From contig CM021322.1 of assembly GCA_010645155.1 (NCBI GenBank), positions 1,954,745 through 2,018,744 of the forward strand: a stretch of DNA of 64,000 nt, written 5' to 3'. A program made the translations under genes and the position numbers. This DNA is from Tigriopus japonicus (Eukaryota; Arthropoda; Copepoda; Harpacticoida; Harpacticidae). The notes below the pieces were generated by a model. The model did not search any database, had not been told where the DNA came from, and saw only the letters and a list, made by a program, of their open reading frames with translations. Below, in pieces: positions 13,405-23,100 of the stretch (positions are counted from its first letter, which is position 1; each line of letters starts with the position of its first letter).

Positions 13405-14263
13405 TGTTGCAGGGCTTCCTCATAGGTTCCCCTTTCCATTTTGATAATGGATCAAGCATTTCCTCTCATCAAGGAGAAATGGGAAGTAAAGGCACATGGC
13501 AACAGATCCAGGCAACTTACGTTTGAAAAACATGGGCCCAAATAACCTCCTAAAAGCTTCTCACGTCATTCACCAGAATAATGTGACAGGGTCACGATGA
13601 AACTCGACTTTCAGAAGTATACACCTCCCACCAAGATTCGTCACTACTTTTGGGAGTTCCATAGAACCAATTTCTCCCCCCCCCCCATGATGAATCTAAA
13701 ATGCCTCGGATGAGTCACCTGATTGACATTCAGTCCATTACTTAGAGATGACAATAGCGTATGTACAGGACTTCTGGCACAAGGAACTGTTTGACAGAAG
13801 AGGGCTGTGTAAAATTTCTAAAAAAATATCCTGCATCTTCATGTTTCAAAATGTATTCCACCTAAACTACGACAGCACAGCGAGGAGCGGACGTGCTAAT
13901 GCATCAGCCGGATCCTCGTTCAACTTTGACAAGATTCAATTACGCTTTGGAAGTCTGCCTAATTGGATATGACTGTAAACCTCAAAACTATTTTTAGCTA
14001 AATTTTTCGAATTGTTTTACCTACATTGTAGTTTCATTCATAAAAATCCTAAAAAATGAGATGGCACTCTATTCGCGTGTGAGGCAGGTTTATTGGAGTT
14101 TTATTGGATGAAACAAGGCAGAAATGAATGCTGGTAGTCTCAAAGTCACTTCTTTTTCGAATAGCTAGCTAGTTTACTTCCCGTAATACTTGAACCAATT
14201 CCCGGTCCGCTTGGAACTTGTGTTTGTGCCTACTGGAATGGCTGCCACATGGTAAGGAACCAC
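13405..14263. other. Intergenic region, no supported gene
   Basis: There is a C homopolymer of about 12 bases around 13675-13686. Short frames here, such as 13748-13972, have no recognisable domain. The last 100 bases should contain the 3' UTR of the small minus-strand gene at 14264-14649. Confidence 0.4.
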
Positions 14264-14649
14264 CTACCCTGGAGGGACTGGTTCCTGACCATCGGCCACG
14301 CGTCCACGTAGTATTATGCCCATACGTATGTCGTCCGATGTGGTCGCCGTATCCTAAAAGAAGAAACAGTTATATGAAAATTGAGAGTAGCTAAAACGCA
14401 ACCAAGTCTAAAAGATAATACCCTGATAATAAAAGTCTTGACATCAGCCAGAGAGATCTCCTCGGATAGCGGAATGATCTCTTTATTCCACTCATATCCG
14501 ATGAATACATTTTTGAGTTCATCCAAGTTTTTCCTTATCTTTATTCTCTCTGCGATTTCTTTCACCGTGCAAGCGATGCTAATGTCACCCAAGGCCACCA
14601 TGGCGCCTTCTCCCATCGAGACAGTGACAGAACAATAGTGGTCAGCCAT
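14264..14649 (-). CDS. Small two-exon protein of unknown function
   Basis: Two exons join in frame: 14422-14649 (76 codons, MADHYCSVTVSMGEGAMV...) and 14264-14353 (29 codons plus TAG). The donor is AGG|GTATTA and the acceptor TTCTTCTTTTAG|GAT, phase 0, with a short 68-bp intron. The joined protein has 105 residues. It begins with a likely beta strand, then VKEIAERIKIRKNLDELKN, then FIGYEWNKEIIPLSEE, which together vaguely recall a ubiquitin-like beta-grasp layout. It ends RGRVADGQEPVPPG. I do not recognise the family. A short frame starting at 14931 on the other strand lies 281 bases away, head to head. The short clean intron and even residue composition suggest a real gene. Confidence 0.5.
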
Positions 14650-16768
14650 TTTCGTTGGAAGTAAAATGATGTGGGGATCTTGGGGATAGTGATATGAAGC
14701 AAAGCAAAGCTAACTAGAGAGCGTCTCTAAAGCTAACCGATAATAACAAACAGGCCTAGATTAACAGGGCTGCCAAATTGCTTGAGAAGAAAAAAGTGCC
14801 TAAAACGCCAGAAATTGAGTTTTTTTCTACATATTGATCGAGAACATGTCATGAATGTGTTTTCTTCTATATTCATGGTTGCGATAAATCTTTGCGCCAT
14901 TGGACGAATAAGAGACGAGTTTAGTGAACTATGTCTAGTGTTTTTGTAAACAGGGAGCTTAGTTCCGCGACTGCAAGACCAATTCCAGACTATGTAACCA
15001 AATTCTCAAAACCATTGTTATTCCGAAGTTTTAGACAGTTTGAACTTTAATTGGCTAAATTTTCAATTACCAACGCCAGAGAAGGTTTAAAGTTTCAAAA
15101 CACGCCACCTGATATCCTCTTTGCCATCAGAAAATCTCTCCAAGAGCTTAAATTTGGCGCTGGGAAACACCATCTTGCAGCACTGAAGGCTAGGGCTAGA
15201 ACAGCAGCTAATTATACAAAATCGCGAGTAGGGATAGGACGAGTCCGATTTTTTTAAATGAATTTCCAATATTTTCATTGAAGATGTCATTTTCAATTAA
15301 AAATCTATGGAATCTTCCCAAAAGGCAATGCAGAGACAAATAAATGGATTGCTCTGTACGCTTATGAAAAGCTAAACAAAGTTTTGTTGAAAAAAAAATA
15401 GGAGTCAAACCTGGGTGAAACTATTTCACTAGGAGTGATTACCGTATCATTTTACGGACCTGCTGCCGTCTCTAACTGCCGTTTGTAGTGTAGGCTTGCC
15501 AAAAGAATCTCAGTTTTCAAGGGTCAGATTTTCGAAAAATGTTGCATTTTTGGGCAATGGCATGCTTAATTTATGTTGAGAAGTATTGCAAAGTAATTTG
15601 AAAACAAATGGAGAAATTGGAAGCCTTCAATTAAACAAAATATTTGTTTTTAGGTTTAGTTGCCCCAGGAGCCGATCTCCTCTGGCCATCTTGTTATTCA
15701 AAGTTGGGCATTCCTAATTTCAAATGTCGGAAGAACCCTCTCAACTTGTGTAGCGAAATTTTAGATAAAAGCAACAAAACATACTTTTTTGCAAATACAA
15801 TGTCAAGAATTGCTATTTCAACTTCAATTAGTGCAGATAAGAAAGGCATTGTTGCAATCACCAGGCCTAAACCTTCGTTTTAGTTACCTTGCAGGCTCAT
15901 CAGAAACACAGGTCTTCCGAACTTTTTTCCCGCCAAAAATGATGACGTCACTAGTAATTGCTGTACTTAACACTGATCAAGGTTTTGTTGTGCGTTGAGT
16001 TTCAGAGAATTATCAAGAGATGGTGCTGATCAACGCGTCAACGTTGAGAAATCAGAGCGAGTCATAAACATAACTTTTGAAGTCGCTCATGTTTGAAATC
16101 AAGATGATATGATCTTAAAAGTTATTGTATCGTGTAGTGGAGATCATCCCCTCCCAAATCCACATATTTCGGGCTGATGTAGTAGATTTGAACTCAAATT
16201 ATGGGACTCGGAAGATTCTCGTTGCCCGTCTAGGTTGACACAGCTAGACCAAACGAAAAGTCAGGTGTATGAATTATTTGGGGACATTGGAGGGTATCGT
16301 TCAATTCCTGAGACTTCCAGGATCTCAACCAATGCAAAATCACCTTAGGTTACTGGACATATATGGAATATACCATGCCTTAAAGTATTCTGCCAATTCG
16401 GCCCAAACGCAGCCTGCCCAGCAAGAGAAACGAGTGAAAACATTTTGCAGAAAATGATAGGTAACAGGTTTTCTTTACAATCACTCACACCAGAAACCCC
16501 ATTGAGAGATGTGAGTTTATCCTGACCATGGCTTTGGATGCACAACGGGGCTTAAACAACAAAACAAACGATCAAGAATCCGGGATTTAAAAAATCCGAC
16601 ATTTTTCATAACATTCAAGTCATAAGGGTGGTCTGTGAAATGCCCCCGTTTGGTTTTGGTTACGCCCGCTTTGTGGTTTGGACTACTCGATTATTATCAA
16701 ATGGTCAAAATACAGGGCATGAACAATATCATTGGAAATATTTTTTGTTTACCGTTTTGAGTGATCAC
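14650..16768. other. Intergenic region with transposon-end remnants
   Basis: CAGGGCTGCCAAATTGC near 14768 resembles a hAT-type terminus. Its inverted counterpart CTTGGCAGCCCTG occurs near 18642-18654, but their flanks do not match, so these are probably separate copies. A frame at 14931 (MSSVFVNRELSSATARP) is open for 39 codons and could be a first exon, but I found no splice partner. Other frames in this interval look non-coding. Confidence 0.4.
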
Positions 16769-18083
16769 TAGAGCCCGGGAAAAATTTTTTTTACATTAAA
16801 AATAATTTTTTACATTTTTTGCCAATATTACGTGAATATAACATTTTAATTTTATTTGACATTTTTTGGAAATTTTCAACATTTTTTTAACATTTTTTGT
16901 AATTTTTGCTCAAAAATGTCATCCCAAACCGGTTCTGAAGGACCAATTAATCAAATGAATGAAGGCTTGAAATTTCCTGCCAAAATTTCCTGCTAAAATT
17001 GTCATTCTTCAACTTCACATTTTACAATGCCAATTTATTTCAAATCTTTGGAAAGGGGGAAAAGTGCCCTTTAAGTTTCTTTTTGTCAAAAAGTTGTGAA
17101 AAAGTTCAAGTCAGAAACTTTGTGACCCCTGTTTCCGTGATTATTTTACGTGGGTAAATAGCTATGAGTAGAGTAAAGTATGTTTTTTGTTGGCACTGTT
17201 GCCATTATTTACTCAGAGTTTAATATCTATTTCAAGGGAGTTCAGCTCACCCTTTTCAACGACCTTCCCAAACCGCCCTCAATCACTCTTTTTTCTGATT
17301 TTCCTTCATACTTCTGGCGAAGCCGCGTTCTTCCTCTGATTTCAGTGTACCCGAGGCACCGAAGGCTAATATTTCGGGAAATACTTGACGCTGAACACCA
17401 TGTTAATTGCAGTAGGAAAGAATTCCATCCCATTCCTACTGATGATTGCATATGTTTGATCTGTGGTGATTTGGCACATCCATACCATACGCTTTACTTT
17501 TGTAATGTTTCGAAACCATGTTGATGATAAAAGACATCGCAATAAATGAGTAATAATAATAATATCTATTGCCTTTCAAAGAGTCTGAATGTGCTATCTC
17601 ACCTAAAACATAAACTGTTTTGATGGCATTATTTCCTTCAGATGTCTGGTCACACTGTATTAAGTAGTCTTCTCAAGGAAGAACCTCTCACCACAGGACG
17701 GCCGAACTTCAACTGACGCCTAGCCCAAGAAGGCCCTTAAAACGGTGCAGTTCCGCAGTGAATTTGAACAGAATTGCCAAATACGATAGAAAAAGGTGTT
17801 TGATAGCAAACATCACTTCACAGCAAAGTTGCAGCGTAAGATAGCAGTCCTTTTCCAGCCATTAAATTTTTACAATGATGCTTGCTGATCTCAGAAATTG
17901 GTCAAAACTGAGGTGCGTCAAAGCAATAAAACAGTTATTTTTTGCGTATTGTCCTACATTTTTTGCCCTAAATTTTAAATTATTTTGCCCTTTTTGCCCT
18001 ATATTTCAACATTTTTTGCCCTTTTTCCTGACATTTTAATGACATTTTTTGGACGTTTTTCCAACATTTTTTCCCGGCCTCTA
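16769..18083. mobile_element. hAT-like element, 1.3 kb, with perfect 8-bp target duplication
   Basis: The left terminus TAGAGCCCGGGAAAAA and the right terminus TTTTTTCCCGGCCTCTA are inverted repeats with one mismatch in the first 16 bases. Both flanks are the palindrome GTGATCAC (16761-16768 and 18084-18091). It fits the hAT pattern of an 8-bp duplication with T at position 2 and A at position 7. Subterminal regions are filled with ACATTTTTT and TTTTGCCC motifs. No complete transposase frame is present. A piece resembling a retroelement 3' end lies inside (17180-17524). Confidence 0.8.
17180..17563 (+). pseudogene. Possible 3' end of a non-LTR retroelement (degenerate)
   Basis: A 114-codon frame ends DDCICLICGDLAHPYHTLYF then CNVSKPC, a C-x2-C...H...C pattern seen near the end of reverse transcriptase proteins of some non-LTR elements. 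About 25 bases after the stop is a short TAA repeat (about 17550-17563), the kind of tail that I-type elements carry. There is no recognisable upstream reverse transcriptase, so if correct this is a 5'-truncated relic nested in the hAT-like element. The assignment rests on these two weak signs only. Confidence 0.25.
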
Positions 18084-18091
18084 GTGATCAC

Positions 18092-19089
18092 GTTAAATTT
18101 TGGGATTTTTTATGCCAATGGGTCAGATTTCGTTAACGTAATACCATTGGCATTGCTTTTAACGAGTTAAATTTTTTATATTATTTCCGAAAAGATTCCG
18201 AAAGATTTTGTTATTTAGCATCAATAAAATTTCACTTTTGTTCACAAATTACAAATAAAAACGTGTTCTAAGTGCTACAAATAAAGATTTATGAAGGAAA
18301 GTCAATATGGTGGCATTCCGTTTTTCTTCGAAAACTTTTGTCATGAAATGTGAATCAAAAGATAAAAGATGAAATGAAAATTGAAAAACAAAACTGAAGA
18401 ATTGGCCTTTTGAGGTATGCGTATATATACAGACATGGAAAGTGACTAGTACGAGTAGGAGCATGTAGAAAGGAGCAGACATGAGAATACAACAGATTGC
18501 CTCAGCATGATTGACTATTTATGCACATAAGGTTGATAGTAAAAAAGAAATTTGGCGAAAATCTGGCGATTTTTCAAATGAGGTGGCGAGTTCTGGCGAA
18601 TTTTGGTGGCAAATCTGGCGATTAGAGCCGTCGAAGACTTGGCAGCCCTGGGCTTGAGTGGTTTGAGCAAAAGAAAAAACGCGGTTAAATACTCCTTGAT
18701 TTTTATCAATTCCAGGGAATGGGGGATGAAGCGGAATTCGATAAGTTAGATGTTGACAATCTTCCCCAAGTCCCCAATAACACCTTTACTCAATCAATAT
18801 CACAGTTAAAATTGAGTTCTGGTAATTAGGTCACAGGCTTAACATTGAAGTAATGTCACCTAAAACATTCTTTGATACAATTGTTAGGCACACATGGGTC
18901 ACGGGTTGTCTTAGGTATTGGTGAAATCTAGTTTTCAGTGCAATTTTCAATGGCTTTCTTTGAACAACATTCTTGAAGGACGAAAACGGACTTTGATTAA
19001 GCCATATAAAACAATGCCTCAATAGATTTCAACAATATTTTAGGTTAAGACAACCATAAGACCACCTTAGGAGTGGAAAATTCCGAAAT
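18092..19089. other. AT-rich interval with a transposon-end remnant
   Basis: Repeated TCTGGCGA-type words at 18550-18625 lead into CTTGGCAGCCCTG at 18642-18654, which looks like one terminus of another hAT-type element. Its other end was not found nearby. One possible exon at 18719-18821 is listed separately. Confidence 0.35.
18719..18821 (+). CDS. Possible first coding exon of the CRYZL1-like gene
   Basis: An acceptor-like CAATTCCAG is followed by GGAATGGGGGATG, and a frame of 34 codons (MGDEAEFDKLDVDNLPQ...) runs to a possible donor TCTG|GTAATT. It lies on the same strand, 1.3 kb upstream of the first clear CRYZL1-like exon. The phase at its end (1) does not fit the phase-0 start at 20121, so another exon would be needed. 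A transcript would settle it. Confidence 0.2.
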
Positions 19090-19430
19090 TCTATAAGATT
19101 GTTTACTGGTGTATTTCAAATGACTTTATCTTTTTTTGGTTGTGTCTTAATCAATAGTACTCAATTACTTGTGCTGGATTGCTTCTTCACCTCAAAACTA
19201 GTCTCAAATGTCTTCAGAACTTGTAAATGACTTCTCCAGCTCAATTACGAGCTGTGGGTACACTGTCTTTGAATGACTTTTTTAAGTCCAAACGAAATTT
19301 ATTTGCCCATTTTTCGACATTTATTTGCACTTTCAACCTTTTTTGCACTTTGTTTTGCACTTTTGAGTACATTTTTTTGTAACATTTGGTAACGAAAAAG
19401 GGTATTTTTTACACTTTCTGCCCGTTCCTA
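19090..19430. mobile_element. Truncated copy of the 12820-13396 hAT-like element
   Basis: From about 19090 the sequence aligns by eye with 13045-13396: shared words include TCAATTACTTGTGC, CTCAAATGTCTT and AAATGACTTCTCC. The right terminus is ACACTTTCTGCCCGTTCCTA. The left terminus is missing, so I do not claim a target duplication. Confidence 0.65.
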
Positions 19431-19624
19431 TTAATTACAATAATTCCAGTACAAGTAATGACATTACTAATACCCTGGTGTTAGGATATTTTTAGGTGAA
19501 ATCACTTTTAACAATAAAAATTTACATAAAATTTCATGACCATAAATATGATGGAAAATGAAAATATAAAAATGACTTAACCCTCTAACTATAAATAAGT
19601 TCCTTGTGTCACGACCGTCATAGC

Positions 19625-20071
19625 TCAGGACGGGCAAAAAGTGCAAATCAAAACAAGCTTTTGGTTACCAAAGTTGCACAAAAATCAGCCCAAAACCGTA
19701 AAATAAAGTGCAAAAAAAGGTCAAAAGCGCAAATAAAACCCCAAAAAGCTCAAAAAAAATTGAAAAAATCGCAAAAAACTGAAAGTTCCTAAAACAAAAA
19801 GCTTCAGATAATTTCTTGTCATCTGCTTGTTTTTTTTCTATCTTGAAGAGCAAAACTTAGATATTGAAGTAGCAGTAATCAATACCAAGGTAGCCAAATT
19901 TGAAAAAAAATCTTCCTGAGGCAAACATTTTCAAAGAAGAAATAGCTAACTCTCAACAATTTGTTCATTTTAGGCCGAATTCGTAAAAAATATTGTGCAA
20001 ATAAAGGCGAAAAGTGCAAATAAATGTGTTTATGTAACCAAAAATATTTTTACACTTTTTGCCCGTCCCTA
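19625..20071. mobile_element. hAT-like non-autonomous element, 447 bp
   Basis: The left end TCAGGACGGGCAAAAAGTGC and the right end CACTTTTTGCCCGTCCCTA are inverted repeats. The flanks GTCATAGC (19617-19624) and GTCATAAC (20072-20079) are an 8-bp target duplication with one mismatch. It belongs to the same TIR family as the 12820-13396 copy. It ends about 50 bases before the first clear CRYZL1-like exon. Confidence 0.75.
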
Positions 20072-20120
20072 GTCATAACACTCTTATGAACTACTGATGA
20101 CATGCCAAATATTGTTCTAG

Positions 20121-23100
20121 GTTCATTACGCTGGGGCTTACATGGCCTCCAATATTCCAATAAGGTCACGCGCCTTCAGTACGGGGTCATCAGCATCTGA
20201 CTCTACCCCAAACCAATTAAACCAACGAGCAGCCAGAAATTCTGTAGATGAAGAAGATGACTCATCTGATGAAGAGAAACTTTTGATTCTTCGAAATTCC
20301 AGTGGCAGAACAAATGTCAATTCAGGTAAGCACAAAGGTTTATGATGGGAGTTTCAATTAGGGATGGAAACAATTCAACCTCAAATCATTATCACTAGAT
20401 CGAGGATTAAGAAGTTTTTCCCTACAGAGACATTTATCGATGCTGGTCAGCTTGGGTCAGCTGAACAATGGCAGTTGTTTTTAACCGTTACTTTCAAATA
20501 ACATTCATGACCTGGTTAGTAACTTTATTTCCAATTTATTGAACAAATACGTTTCTAAACGATAGTCCGATCACCTTATAATGGCGTCAAATGTCTACAC
20601 ATAAAGAAACATTCATGCCAACCATGGCGATCAAGTGTTTCTGATTGGATTCGGATAGAATCTGAAATAAATTAGGACAGAATCGGACAAATTTCAAAAT
20701 CTATTTCAAACTGCAAAATCTGTATGGAAAGGTAGTTTCGGTAAAAATATCTTACGATTAAGGAGCCAAAATATTATTTTTAACTAACATTTTGATTCAA
20801 TACTATTTTCCTGTCAAGAGCATGCTGATTATTTCATAATTGTACGTGCTTTTTAATTTTTGCATATTTTTCTGGACATTTTGCACATTCTTCAGCATTT
20901 TTCGCGAATATTTTGGTCTTTTTTTACTTTTTTGACTTCCCCACTTTTTTCACGCGGTTTAGGAAAACAAATTAAAATGTTCTACCCTGTGCGAAATTAG
21001 AGCTTGTCCAAATCTGTGACCGAATTGTAGCCAATTTCTATTATTTTCAAATAAAATAATCTCCAGGCATCATTTTTAAGCATTCCTTACTTACAAAAAT
21101 TCCTTCAAATGGTCACCAGATGTTCAAATAATGTCAGGGCTCAAACAACTTGAAATTTTCACCGATTAAACCAAGACTAGATCTAAGCAGACTACCTCAG
21201 TTTTTTTAACCAACTATTTGGTTGTGAAAACAACTAAAAAACCGATTTGGCTAACTAAAATTTGCAACCTACTTATGACAAATTGTGGAGCGTGAAATGA
21301 CAGAATCAGGACTGGTTTGGTTAAACTTATCTTCAAATGGAACACCGAGTAAAACACAGATAAAATTTATTCTTCAATCAATAACGGGTCGATCAACACA
21401 TCTCCATATCGAAAGATCGAGAGTCCAGTTCCCTCAACTCCTCAAGAGATAGAAAACTTGTTTTTTTATTCCCCGCAAATATTCATCTGATCTTGATCAA
21501 TCTATTCTTGCAATCATACCAAGGACAAATTTCATTTTTGGACAAACAAGAAAATCTAATTCGGACAGAATTAGGACCAAATTTATTTCTGCACAGCCAA
21601 AAAAAAAACAATTTTGACAGAATTGGGACAGAATTTACTATTAGGAGAGATTTTTGTTTTCGGACAGACGCAAAAATTGTCGAAATTGGCGAAACCAATT
21701 CGGACAGAATTCTGCTTTTTGGCCGAAAAATCGGATACCTGGTCACCCTGATGCCAACCAGGGTGGCCGTATTTCATCTTCGAATCTGCTTTCCTGAAGG
21801 CAAAACCATGTTGGGAACACCAGTATAAGAGAGTTAGCTGCGTGAATCTGGTAGAATTTCTGCTGGACAAGAAAAAGATTTTTGACTCCGCGCTCTAAAT
21901 CACGACAATTTGCCAAAATAGGCCTCCCTTTAAGTCTTCAACGTGCATCATTTTTCAGTTGCATGCTAAGAAGACATGGTGCTAGAATGACTTTAACAGA
22001 TAATCAATGCTTAGATATCCAAGTTGGCTTTTGTGATAGTTTTTGATCTCCTGGATTAACTTTTGTGAAAATCTAATTGGTCTTGTGTTGAGGTGTGTGT
22101 GTTTTTATGTTATGTAAGATTTTGATGAATTGCAGTTTTTCAAACTCGTAAATTTGCCTACCTGGAAGTGAATTGATTAGATGCATCGGCCGTGTTTTGA
22201 AGGAAATCAAACAGAACTTTGCCAAGGGTGGCAGGATTTAATTGGAATTTAGATTATTTGTTATTTAATCCCTCAAAATAATTAGACTGATTAGAGAAAC
22301 ACATCTTTAATAATTTCCACCTAATGGCCGATTACTTCAAAGCCCTGATGTGGGATGAGAGCCACTCAAACTTGCTAATGTGTCAATACTGTATTTCGAC
22401 TTTTATACCAATGGTCTTGCATATTATGCCACCAGATGTCGTGCATCGGGACAAAATTGTGAAAGTCCATAGCTTTTGTCAATTTGACATTTTGAACTAC
22501 AATTTTGGAATAAGGGTACACAAGGTCATCCTTGGGGTACATTACCTAAGAAGCACAAAAATCGCCCTTCTTGTCACACCCAATTGTAAAGATGCATTTA
22601 CCTTCAATCATTACTCTACATACATAGAAAGGACCTTAGAACTCAAGGTACCGCATCTATTGAAACCTGTATAAGAAAAATCAAGTAAAAATACGAGACG
22701 ACAAAATGACTTGTTTCCGTAAAAGGCCGTCAAAATGCACATCAATGCTAATTAGTGCTCAAAATGTAAATCATTGCAAATAAGGGTCCAAAATAAAAGA
22801 AAGCTTTTGGCATCAAATTCCAAGGCCCAGTTGTTTCTTGACACATGAATCTAGTTGAACTTACGGTACTTGATCTGATGTTTTTTTTTGTAAAAAAGAA
22901 AGCAAAGAAATGTTCGGTGGTTTGTTGGCATGTTGAGGAGGATTTTGTTTTATTTCTTAGCTTCCTGTCATCAGGTGCATCAGGCTAATCATAATCCATC
23001 TAAAAAAGTGCAATAGGTGGTTGAAGACATTGAATACTTCTTGTTATGGTCTCTTAAATAAAATCAATTTCCTCAAAAAATAATTTTATAATTCAAAACC

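Noticed and set aside
14768..18654. One 3.9-kb transposon between CAGGGCTGCC and GGCAGCCCTG
   Set aside because: The 8-base flanks (TAGATTAA and GGCTTGAG) do not match, and other elements with their own duplications lie inside. Two independent relics are more likely.
22324..22674. 116-codon frame in the CRYZL1-like intron
   Set aside because: There is no recognised domain, it is isolated, and it sits in repeat-rich intron sequence. I did not list it as a gene.
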